Shown piece by piece: positions 19,385 through 29,199 of a DNA stretch of 64,000 nucleotides. The number at the start of each line of letters is the position of its first letter. The first letter of the stretch is position 1. Source of the DNA: Cladophialophora immunda (Eukaryota; Ascomycota; Eurotiomycetes; Chaetothyriales; Herpotrichiellaceae); the NCBI RefSeq assembly GCF_000835495.1, contig NW_015622542.1:2006485-2070484 (forward strand). Direction: 5' to 3'. Below the pieces are notes generated by a model that searched no databases, was not told where the DNA came from, and saw only the letters and a list, made by a program, of their open reading frames with translations. The position numbers and the translations under genes are program-made.

Positions 19385-22114
19385 CTTGGTTCGTCAGTGG
19401 TTCATTCCGACAAAAGCGAGGCCGTACCGCAAGGTTGTCATAATTACTTTAGATCTCCTCGGCGCAACTGGAAATGGAGGACGAGGCCTAGGCCTATGTT
19501 TGTTCACATGCCTCTAGTTAGTCCAGGCGATCGTCTGTGAAGCTTGGATTGTCGGCCCGCGGGCCAGGGCACACGAAGCAAGGGGGAGACACTTCATCGA
19601 GACGGCCTTTGGAGCTATTCCGAGTCAATCAGTGACAGTACCGCCAGTTCGTATCGTCAGGACCAGCTCAGCAGCAACTGTGTCAGATAGGGAGCTTTGA
19701 CTTTGCCAGAGGATATCAAGACGTCCAGGAGGCGAAAACGGGGCTGCCGCAGGGACTGCATGATGTGGTTGACACATTCGAGTCGGGGTGAACGTATGCA
19801 AATGGCCATTTTTGGTCTGAGGTGACTCGTGTTCACATTACCAGTACGCAGTTTGTCCTGTACTATCCGCCAGTCCGTTGGTAATGGCAGTGGGTGACAA
19901 GATCGCATGGAACTTTGTTCATATTTGCCCAAGGCGGCGGCGGTGGCGGTGGGAATACCCGCGTAACAAAAGGCAAAGAGATGAAACTCGTCAAGAATTC
20001 CTCCTCTTCGATTTGTTGATATAGCAGAGGGATGACACCTGAAACACACCTGTTAAAGCTAGTGTCCAAAAGAGCCGACCTTGTGACTGCGCTACTAAGT
20101 CCAAGAATAAGCCCGGAGACGCAGGGACAAGAATCAAGCGAGGTTCGAAGGTGATAGATAGTTGACTTCAGCTGGGACGGGTACGAATCTTATTCGGATC
20201 TCCATCCGAAACCAAATGAACGTGAACAAAGCAGCAAGCGTGGCAGTAAGTGATTGGAATCACGGCAGTGGGCGGGATCCAGGGTTGCGGCCCAGAGCCC
20301 ATCAAATCGCAGGGATCAGGCTAGAGCTATTGGAACGCGCATTCGCCTCTCATTGCGGATGGTTGACCTGCACAATGGACTGCTGCGCTGCAATGGGAAA
20401 TTCAGAATGAGGAGCGACCCAGCTGATCAACGGCGCGGTTTGTGGGTTCCTGAACTCCCAATGCAGGTCCCCACCGACTCTCGAGTCCTGGTGCTGATGT
20501 CGAACGCTCTCTCGACACGGGTCATGGACGAGGCCTTGCAAAGCTGCAGATCTGCACATATTTTGGCCTTGGGCCATCAAAAGTGCCATCCTTGCTCATT
20601 GTTTCCAAGGGTAGAATCGGAGCAGGCAGGTATTTTTGGGTGCCCCCGCTGTGGCACGACCACGATGATGACGTGACGAAATTGATTTTCCTCACGGAAC
20701 TCCACGACAGTAAAAGCACCCAAGCAGCGACTTCGTACGGTATGGTATCGCCGTGTCGGTCTCGGTGGCAACTGGTAGTTCAACTTGTTCCTGGGGGGGA
20801 AAGCACGTCTTCCTGAGGAACCTTGGGGGGAGACGTCGTGTAGGGGTGGACTAAGGTCGAACACTTGCAGAACCGGGGTGGCGATGAGCCAACGGGCAGG
20901 CGTTGGATGTCCTTTTCGCCACAACCACGAGCCAACGGGGTGAACAGCCCGAGCGTTCATGCTGCAGTGCCAGATAGGCACCAGCTCCGCGTTTCATGAA
21001 ATGTCCGAGGATGGGTGGGCTCCATTGTGCATCGGATACGCTGTTCCTCTTGCTTTAGGTGGACCGTTCGGGGCCCTGCTTTCGCTGCACGAAGGAAAGA
21101 CATAGCTGGGTGGGCAGACGTGAATCGTTGCGATGAGATTGGGGTGAGAGCAGCGATCGGTCGCTGTCAGGAAGAAAGGCGACTGGCGGCGTTGAGGGAA
21201 GGAGGCCAAAGATGGCAATACCAAAGATGCAAGACGACTGATCTGTGTCGTCGTCGCACAACAATGCCAAGGTACAAGATGGACCGCCACTGTGAAGCCA
21301 GAAAGAAGATTTTGGATTGCTTAGGTAGGGATGGGCGAAAGTTGCGTGGGTGCCACGCCGAATCACTAGGAGACAAAACTGCCAGACAGGTGGGGGGTGT
21401 CATTTGGCATCGCCGTGCTAACTAGCCTTGCCCCAAGGAAGCCCCATTGAGCACCTGGTGGCACTCTCAGGCGCCTGGTTAGGCTCTCCCTAGCCCCGAC
21501 CAGCTCCTACAAGCCTTACCCAACTCAGACATAACTGTTCGACTTTGAATTTCCATCATTCCTTTCCTCTTCTTCACTTCCACCAACTCAGCACCACTCT
21601 CGCCATCCAACAACAGGCCTGATGATTTCCGTATCTGCCTTGCCTAACTGCGTTCGCCCGCTGTGCTCTATTACAATGCGTACCTCCCCTCTCGCTGTCG
21701 TCTGGTCTCTCAAACCTGCATCCTTCTTATATCACCTCGTGGTCTCCCATGCCTCAACGCCCATTTACCCACGGAGCCCATTCTATGAATGCCAGCCTAA
21801 CACCTACAACTTCCTTTCTCCAACACGGTTTTCATAGCTTCTCTTTAATCCTTGTTGGTCATATCCATCTTCGATTGCTGTTGTCACTGCCGCTCTTTGG
21901 CTAGCCCTCTGTCCCGAACGTGTTCCCTCGCAGAGACACCTTTGGTTGTTTCTGTCGGCCTGTCCCCCATTGTGCTACCTGCGCCGCGACAGATCAGTTC
22001 TCGATCCTCGATTCTCGAATCTGGAGTACAGGCAATCACGTCGTCCTTGCCCTTCCTACCTATCGAACCCGCTCAACCTCCCAATACCTTCTCCCTGCCT
22101 TGGGTCAACGAACT
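19385..22114. other. Long gene-free stretch (2.7 kb) between the C2H2 paralogues
   Basis: No supported gene. An open frame begins at ATG 21749 in the same phase as paralogue B and is broken by a TAG at about 21899-21901. It could be a 5' exon of that gene if an intron removes the stop, but no strong donor was found. Otherwise featureless. Confidence 0.45.
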
Positions 22115-23245
22115 ATGTTCCTCCATCCCCGAGGCAATCGGCCGAGGCCGTCGCAACCACCCACACCTACTCACCCCCAAGGCAACCCTCATATCCCGCA
22201 AACTGATGTTCTTAGCGAATTGACCTGTCATGAACAATTCATCCTCTACTCACATATCATCCTTGCCTTACTCGAAGCCCACGAAGATGAGTTTTCCGTG
22301 CTGAGGAACATACGTCACGGACCGGCGTTACCCCTGTTCCAAGAATTCTTTCCGAACCTTTACTCAACCCCTCCGCCGGAGATTTTTTCTTTGGTTCTTC
22401 AGATCAGAGCGAACAAGAGCTGGGACGCCATGAAGCAGGATATCTTAGTGCAAATCAGCAATGCTCGTCCTCCGGCACCTTCGATGACTCTTCAAACACC
22501 GGTGCGGGCAGGCGTTGCTTCCATACCTATTTACCCAAGGTCTCAACATGGGCTATTTCGCCGGACTGCTGGGCCCCCCGCGAGTCATCCCGCGTTCGTG
22601 TCACAGCATCCGGGTCGCGCTGCAGGCTCATCTTGCGCTGCAGGGAGCCCTACCTCTGCTGAGGGCCACCCTTCGACAACAAACTCTGGTCGAACCGCGC
22701 CGCGTGGGAAGCGTTTCTGCTGTCCGTCGAGGAATTGCAAGAGAACCTTCACCCGACAAGGGCACTATGAGAATCATATGCAAAGATGCCACGCCGAGAT
22801 TCCCGTCCACGACCCTACCGAGTCCCTTCGTACGGTATCGAGTTCAGGACAACCAAGTGCAGACGGCACGAGTGGACAGGATGCAGCAAGGACGGCGAGA
22901 GGTGCTGCCGCGCCAACAACCCCTCGGCCAGCCGTAGCAAATCCGATGCTGCACACATCTATTTCGCCCTCTCCCATGCAGCAGAGAGCCCCCCTGCCTG
23001 CCCCGAACGCTGACACTGTCGGGTCATACACACTTCAGTCCGGTACCAGCCCACAAATTATCTTTCCTCAGATACGGCCGCTCGAACCAGATACGTTGCT
23101 GTCTGGCTTCCCCTTTAATATGGATAGACTCTACCACTACAATTTTCCCACTTCCGAAAGCCCACTTTTGGAAACACCGCGGAGCCAAGCCATTTCAAAC
23201 CTCAACCACTCATTCTTTTCTCCGGGCTCTCACATGAGCAATTAA
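22115..23245 (+). CDS. Single C2H2-finger protein, paralogue B
   Basis: The frame is open from 21920 without an ATG until 22115, giving a 376-aa minimum protein; an upstream exon is possible. Residues ~39-120 (HEQFILYSHIILALLEAHED to ISNARPP) correspond to the helical block of paralogue A. Shared positions include the initial His, an Ala-x2-Leu, a Tyr, a Pro-Pro pair, Leu and Arg, with matching hydrophobics between. A Ser/Gly/Pro linker precedes one C2H2 finger, C203-x4-C208-x12-H221-x4-H226, and both paralogues follow it with CHAE-x-P. The tail is Pro/Ser-rich and ends FSPGSHMSN. Same strand and same architecture as its neighbour, so an old tandem duplication followed by strong divergence is the simplest reading. 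Function unknown. Confidence 0.65.
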   Translation: MFLHPRGNRPRPSQPPTPTHPQGNPHIPQTDVLSELTCHEQFILYSHIILALLEAHEDEFSVLRNIRHGPALPLFQEFFPNLYSTPPPEIFSLVLQIRANKSWDAMKQDILVQISNARPPAPSMTLQTPVRAGVASIPIYPRSQHGLFRRTAGPPASHPAFVSQHPGRAAGSSCAAGSPTSAEGHPSTTNSGRTAPRGKRFCCPSRNCKRTFTRQGHYENHMQRCHAEIPVHDPTESLRTVSSSGQPSADGTSGQDAARTARGAAAPTTPRPAVANPMLHTSISPSPMQQRAPLPAPNADTVGSYTLQSGTSPQIIFPQIRPLEPDTLLSGFPFNMDRLYHYNFPTSESPLLETPRSQAISNLNHSFFSPGSHMSN

Positions 23246-24216
23246 CGCCCTCTGAGCCGTACGAGCGGGACCACCCAGGTACTCACAGCAGAAGACGCAC
23301 TCACGAAGGGGGCCACCCTGCGACCATTTGACTGGGTGAGACATGACTCTCTTGGTTTAACACTTCGTGTTAAAGCCCTGCGGCATGAAGTCAACGATGA
23401 ACCCATCGTGGAGGTCTACACAGTGGATTTATCGCAGCAGCCAGAGATACCAGCCCCGGTACCAGCACGAGAAGCCATTGGATTTTTGCTTTTCTTTCCT
23501 TTAGCGGATTGTGGAAGGACATGAGATGACGAGTCATGAGTTGATGAGTTAGCTGCACGAGGATACAGTTCGGCTTTCTACAACAAGATTTCTTACCTTT
23601 GATTGGGACCATATCTTGTCGATGATATCGAAAGAAAGCCACGCGCCTGGATACCACGAGAGCTGGATATAGGCTTTTATTTATCGATGCTATGGGGGGA
23701 TTGAGCTACAAGCTCGGTGTGATACACCTGGAATGTTGGACCATTATTGGGCTTATTCCAGTACCTGGTGCCATGATGGAGGCCAACTACGTGTTTGATT
23801 CTATATATTATTTTGCGTGTTTGGAGATATCCATGTACAATTAGAACGGGAGTTCATGAGGTGCTATGTACGAGCTTGGCCGACACCGATGTTATCTAGC
23901 GGCAGTCAGTACGCAGCACACAACATACAACATACAATTGTTTCCCGGCGTCAAAAGTGACCTCCAGTACATACCTCATGGAAGTGGTGTGTGATAATGA
24001 AGCCTGTTGAGCCTCGGTTAGTCGGGGTTGGGCCATTTCCCCAACTGCGGGGGAGTCGATGCTCCGTCGACGCCTTTTCGATAAAGCAAAAGTCCGAGTA
24101 ATCATCAATTATTGTTTCGGCAGAGTGAGATATATCAGGCTCCTCGGTGACATCTGTTCCTACTCGAGTTCGTTCAACATCCCTCACCTCACCAATACGC
24201 AGACGACGGCACCACC
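23246..24216. other. Intergenic region upstream of the thiolase gene
   Basis: Holds the 3' end of paralogue B and the thiolase promoter. AT-richer around 23780-23830. No gene seen. Confidence 0.5.
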
Positions 24217-25867
24217 ATGTCCTTCCAACAGAACGCCTATGTGCTCGGCGTGGGTCTCACGCAATTCATCAAACCCCGACAGTTACGCCCATATCCCGAG
24301 TAAGTGTCCAGAAAACAACCTCGTCTCTGGTAAAAGGGACGCGCGGGCCTCCTCTCCCTCCTGTAATTACCTATGTAGACGCCCTATACTGACCAGACGC
24401 TAGACTGGGCTTTGAAGCCGGTACCAAAGCCCTCCTGGATGCCCACATCACATACGACGATGTTCAGACCGGAGTGGCATGCTATTGCTATGGCGACACC
24501 ACTTCTGGCCAGCGTGTCTTCTATCAGTTCGGCATGACCAATATCCCCATTTACAACACAAACAATGCCTGTGCAACGGGGTCGACGGGGCTGCAACTGG
24601 CGCGGACGTTGGTTCGGGGCGGCATCGTGGATGTCGTGATGGTGATTGGATTTGAGACCATGAAGCCCGGCTCGATCAAGAGTGTCTGGGATGATAGACC
24701 AAGTCCCATGGGGCTGGGCACCAGGTTGATGGAAGAGACCAGGGGGAAGCACGACACGCCGCGAAATGCGCAGTTTTTTGCCAACGCTGGGAGGGAGTAT
24801 ATGGAGAAGTACGTCCCCATCTCACCCAATTGTGATCTCCTTTCTCTGTACTCGCTGAACTTGTTCACTGACCTACTGCTGCTACCCCAGATATGGCGCC
24901 TCAGCCCGCGACTTCGCAGAGATCGCCCGCATCTCGCACGAGCACTCCTCACGCAACCCCTATGCCCAGTTCAACACGGTCTACACCCTTGACGAGATCG
25001 AAAAGTCGCCTATGATCCACTACCCACTGACCAAACTCCAATGCTCGCCCACCTCTGACGGCGCGGGCGCAGCAATCATCGTGTCCCAGCGCTTCCTCGA
25101 GTCTCGGCCTGAACTCAAGTCTCATGCCGTTCTAATGGCCGGGCAATCTCTCATGACGGATTCTCCCGCTCTATTCTCGCGTTCCGCAATGGACCTTGTG
25201 GGCTTCGACATGACGAAGCGCGCGGCCAAGGCTGCGCTCGAGGAAGCAGGCGTGTCCGCCCGAGACATCAAGGTGTGCGAGGTGCACGACTGCTTCTCCG
25301 CCAATGAACTCATCCTGCTTGAGGGCCTTGGGTTCTGCGACCAGGGAAAAGCGCACCTCATGGTGAGGAACGGGGACATCACGTACGGTGGCAAAGGACC
25401 CATTGTGAACCCCTCGGGAGGATTGATTTCAAAGGGCCATCCCCTAGGTGCGCCAATCTCCACGCCTTCCATGCCCCCAGCCCACCACCCCCCATCATCC
25501 AATGATTGCTAACACAGCTGGACAAACAGGCGCGACCGGCCTCGCCCAATGCGCCGAACTCACGTGGCAGCTGCGCGGCTGGGCCAACAACGGCCGCTTG
25601 GTCAAGGACATCGACGTCGCCCTGCAGCACAACCTGGGCCTCGGCGGTGCCGTGGTGGTCACCGTGTACAAGCGCGCCGATGGACGCAAGAACACCGACG
25701 TCAAGGAGAGCGACGCCCAGATCGCCCAGGCGAGCGGTGTCGGCTACAACCCCGCCGTGGAGGCCCGAGGGGTCACGCTCGGCGATTTCGAGAAGATCAG
25801 GAGCAAGAAGGCGCCGTGCGAGTACGCTCTGGGCGAGACGGCCGAGAAGCTGCAGGCGAGACTGTGA
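24217..25867 (+). CDS. SCP-x-type thiolase, probably peroxisomal
   Basis: Four exons: 24217-24299, 24404-24808, 24891-25447 and 25530-25867, giving 460 aa. All joins keep phase, with GTAAGT, GTACGT and GTGCGC donors. The joined protein follows the sterol-carrier thiolase pattern throughout. It has NNACATGSTGL with the nucleophilic Cys84, then QCSPTSDGAGAAI, LVGFDMTKRAAKAALEEAG, VHDCFSANELI, ISKGHPLGATGLAQCAELT (the join at intron 3 falls inside GHPLGATG), and ALQHNLGLGGAVVVTVYK. The enzyme class cleaves 3-oxoacyl-CoA in beta-oxidation. The SCP2 sterol-binding domain of animal SCP-x is absent. The C-terminus ARL fits the PTS1 consensus, suggesting peroxisomal import. It converges on the glycosidase-like gene. 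The family is clear; chain-length or branched-chain preference is not. Confidence 0.9.
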
Positions 25868-26236
25868 GTCCGATGTGGGAAAAGGGGGCTGTCTCTTCTG
25901 GTCATGTATTGTAGGACGGTCTGCTGGTTCTAGTTGAAATCACCAAAAGAAATTGGTATAAATCAGATCTTGTTTTGTCCGCGGCAACTCAACACGAGAC
26001 GAGCAGCGTGGGACTTTGATGCGCGAGGACTTCCCAGCCGCATTTATCTTTGGTTAGACTCTTCAATTTCCAGCTCCGAAACAAGCACGCAGGGCTCAAC
26101 TTTTCAAGCTCACATTACTAACTAGCGGCTAGAAGGAACTTATACATGGTTTTCGGGTGGCTGCTATCGACATTCTCTCGCTCCAATCAGTGGTCACAGC
26201 TTCTTTCCTCCGCCCCAGACATGACCCGCCCCGTCT
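25868..26236. other. Convergent intergenic region
   Basis: 3' UTR space of the thiolase and glycosidase-like genes. No gene or repeat seen. Confidence 0.5.
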
Positions 26237-28486
26237 TCATCGCAAATTCTCATTCCTCTTGACGGCCAAAAACGTCAAACTCCAGAGTTGCCGGATATCG
26301 CTTTCCGTCCCGGCACCGACTCCTGGTGGCGGCGGCAACACGCCCAAGGGCGTGGTGACGAAGCCGCCCGTGCTATTGTTGAAGGTCCAGCTCCACACCT
26401 CGCCCTGTAGCTGGGCGGAATTTGCTTCGATGCTGTCCCACAACACGTTGTACGCACGGATTACGTTATTGTACACCGAGGAGATGCCGCACCAGGCTGG
26501 GGCCGTGGAAGTCGAATTCGCCCCGTCGGTGGTGCTGGTAGTGGTGGTGTTGCACCTCGCAAGCTGTCGCTCCAGACCCTTGGCCATCATGGAGAGCTGG
26601 AAGGACCAGATGACGCACCCGTGGTAGGCGGCGTTGGTGAAGTTGGCGACCAGCACGTCCGAGCCCGAGAGCGCAGGGTTCGCCACGACCATGCTCTGCG
26701 GCGTCATCAGGCCCGCCGGGAACGGTCGGAGCAGGCTGTTCGCCGTGGCGTTGATGAAGCGTGTCTCCTGCGCTTCGGCCTCGGGCGTGGACGACGAGGC
26801 GTTGACGAAGAACACGCGGAAGCTGCTGTCGCTGTGCTGGACGTTGACGGACGACAGATTGTTGTACCCGTCCAGGGCGATCGAGTACGTCGTGACGTTG
26901 CCCGACGACGGGAGCGACGAGGCGTTGGTCGGCCCGTTGTAGAATGTAGCCGTGTCCACGAACTGTCCGAGGCGAGAACGCGCGGTCGAGGCCGTGATGT
27001 TGGTCTCGAAGAACTGGAGCGTGTTTTCTTCCCAGAGCTGGGCCCGCGAGTCGGCCAGTGTGCGCCACGAGGTAGTGTTCACGCTCGAATTGTTCGGGAA
27101 GACGCCCGTTGTACGTGCCAGTTGGCCTATGGCTCGCAGAGCCGCGGGGACCAGAGCGGTGTTAACGTCGAAGGGAATCCGACCTCCTCCGAGTCCGTAC
27201 GTAGAATCTCGCCACTGTCCCACAATCTGGTCCGACTTGAGGTGAACGAGATTGGCCGCCGTCTGGTTCTGCGCGAACGCAGCAGTGATGTTCATGATCT
27301 TCTCTGCGTTGATGAGCGCCAAGTCTTGATATGTCAGATTGCGATTCTGGACATCGATCGAGCCTGCCTTCCGGCTCAGGAGAGGACCGATGCGAGATGG
27401 GCTGCTGTTGAAGTATTGCGCCATGAGGACCGGGAGGTAGTAGTCCGTGTCGATCATTGGGTATGTAAAACCGGGCGCAGTGCTGGTGACATTGTCCTGC
27501 AAGTTCAGGTAGGTTGCATAGTCACCAATGGTCTCCTCATGACAGACAGATCCGTCGCTCCGGTTGAGTCGCTCGAGAACGGCCCCAATCACGGCTTCTG
27601 TCGCGGAACCATTGCCTTGACTCAACACTGGTTCCAGGAGCAGAGCGCTGATCATGCTGTCGCGACCGAAATAGGTGAGGAATCTCCATGCTCCCGCAAG
27701 CAACTTTTCAGTATAGGAAAGAAACGAAAGCGAGGTTGTTTGATCCGGCTGTTGAGTGATTAGGTTCTGCGAGGCGGTGTTCAGGACTCGGCTTTGCGGG
27801 AGCTGCGTCAGTTGTGGGTAGTTGAAGCTTGCAGAAAACAGATAGAACCCTGCACCGAAACTGATGGTCTTGTTCCGCTGGTTTATCGTGATATTGGAAC
27901 CTGGGTTCTGGTATGGGACCATGGTGAAAGTGGTCGTGGTGACATTGTCCAGCCAAAGTCGCGAGAGGGTTGCTCCGGTTCCATTCGACCGTGTGATATT
28001 GACGGCGTCCTGAATAACCGGGCGAAGAAGACTCGGGCCCTCTGTGAAATCTCGGATAGTCCTAATACTGCCCAGTATTGGGATGGTTAATGTGGCCGAG
28101 GTGTTGAATGAGATGACTCCCTGGACACCAACAAACGGATTTGCCGAGCCTTGGGTCGTTCTGTAAACCGGACCCAATGGCGTCCCTACAGTGGAATTGA
28201 CGAGCTCTATGGCCAGAGATCCATTCGGACCATTCTGAGGCTGGCAGAAGGTGCATATACCGCTGTTGCCGGCAGGCCAGGCAATGATCAGCCGAGGGCC
28301 GATTATAGTCAGGTTCGAGTCGGGAAGTGGACTGGTGACCACGGCTTGCGAGTCACTGTGGCAGTCCGAGTAGAAGTAGTTGTCATAAGGAGGGTCAGTC
28401 AAGTGCTGGGTTACAGCTGGACATGGATTTTGGGCCCAGCATGACTGTAGCCACACTGCGAGGAAGAGAACAGAAAATGCCAGCAT
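26237..28486 (-). CDS. Secreted six-hairpin glycosidase-like protein
   Basis: Single exon, 749 aa from ATG 28486. This start puts a classic signal peptide first (MLAFSVLFLAVWLQSCWAQ). A second in-frame ATG at 28543 would add 19 residues before it. More than twenty N-x-S/T sequons agree with a secreted glycoprotein. The central region has WRFLTYFGRDSMISALLLEP, VCHEETIGDYATY and FTYPMIDTDYYLPVLMAQYF, which recall the (alpha/alpha)6 barrel of debranching-type and related glycosidases (GRD plus acidic residues). The Asp in FGRDS and the Glu pair in HEE are candidate active-site residues. The match is by pattern, so the glycoside hydrolase family and substrate are uncertain. The long plus-strand frame over this gene is a GC-driven shadow. 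Confidence 0.75.
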   Translation of the reverse strand: MLAFSVLFLAVWLQSCWAQNPCPAVTQHLTDPPYDNYFYSDCHSDSQAVVTSPLPDSNLTIIGPRLIIAWPAGNSGICTFCQPQNGPNGSLAIELVNSTVGTPLGPVYRTTQGSANPFVGVQGVISFNTSATLTIPILGSIRTIRDFTEGPSLLRPVIQDAVNITRSNGTGATLSRLWLDNVTTTTFTMVPYQNPGSNITINQRNKTISFGAGFYLFSASFNYPQLTQLPQSRVLNTASQNLITQQPDQTTSLSFLSYTEKLLAGAWRFLTYFGRDSMISALLLEPVLSQGNGSATEAVIGAVLERLNRSDGSVCHEETIGDYATYLNLQDNVTSTAPGFTYPMIDTDYYLPVLMAQYFNSSPSRIGPLLSRKAGSIDVQNRNLTYQDLALINAEKIMNITAAFAQNQTAANLVHLKSDQIVGQWRDSTYGLGGGRIPFDVNTALVPAALRAIGQLARTTGVFPNNSSVNTTSWRTLADSRAQLWEENTLQFFETNITASTARSRLGQFVDTATFYNGPTNASSLPSSGNVTTYSIALDGYNNLSSVNVQHSDSSFRVFFVNASSSTPEAEAQETRFINATANSLLRPFPAGLMTPQSMVVANPALSGSDVLVANFTNAAYHGCVIWSFQLSMMAKGLERQLARCNTTTTSTTDGANSTSTAPAWCGISSVYNNVIRAYNVLWDSIEANSAQLQGEVWSWTFNNSTGGFVTTPLGVLPPPPGVGAGTESDIRQLWSLTFLAVKRNENLR

Positions 28487-29199
28487 GGTGAGTAGTGTCT
28501 GCGGTGTGTTTACCTTGCCACGTAAGGCGCGAATACCACGCATGTAGGAAAAGAGCGAGCCCACATCAGAGAGCAATGCACAACAGGCTTTTATAGAAAC
28601 TCATTCGTCAGCAATGAGCTCGAAGACCCAAGCATATGAGCTGGTGGGTGTCATCGCCAAACGATCGACAATGACATCAATGGGGAAGCTCGCCAAATGA
28701 TGAATGCGGAGATGCTGATCTTGCCACGCAAGAGGCATGGCCAAGCGAAAGAATCAGGGAAATAGCCGAGACCTTGACACGTTTTCGGCTTGGTCAAAGC
28801 GGGGAGAGTAGGATGGGAGCCTTCTTTCGAGTGGCCAGCTGTGGGACAATGACTACGAGGCATAAGCAGCAGCAACGAAGCGGACGTCCGAAAGCGAGAA
28901 GAATGGGAGGTGGTGGTTGCGCAGCCAATCAGAATGGAGTTGCCATTGCAGCTCATTTGCTCCGCCGCTACGGTAGTGTATTATCAATGGAAAGTGCAGT
29001 CTGTACGCAGACACGCAGACACGACGAGCCTGACACAGCACACCCAAACATCGACATCTTGCAATTGAACACGCCCAAATTCGTTAGGGCCAACGCCCAC
29101 CACTCATCCTGGCAGAGCAGTTGCCAATGATACGGCTATTTCTAAGACTCCTAAACGAGCCCTCCACCGATTGATCGGTACATTGACCTTCCGTTGGCC
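28487..29199. promoter_or_regulatory. Divergent intergenic region
   Basis: Between the starts of the glycosidase-like gene (minus) and a Zn2Cys6 gene (plus). It must contain both promoters. No clear element seen. Confidence 0.5.

Noticed and set aside
26621..27763. 380-aa open frame on the plus strand
   Set aside because: Lies wholly antisense to the glycosidase-like gene, is Arg/Glu/Val-biased without any domain, and arises from GC bias at codon third positions.
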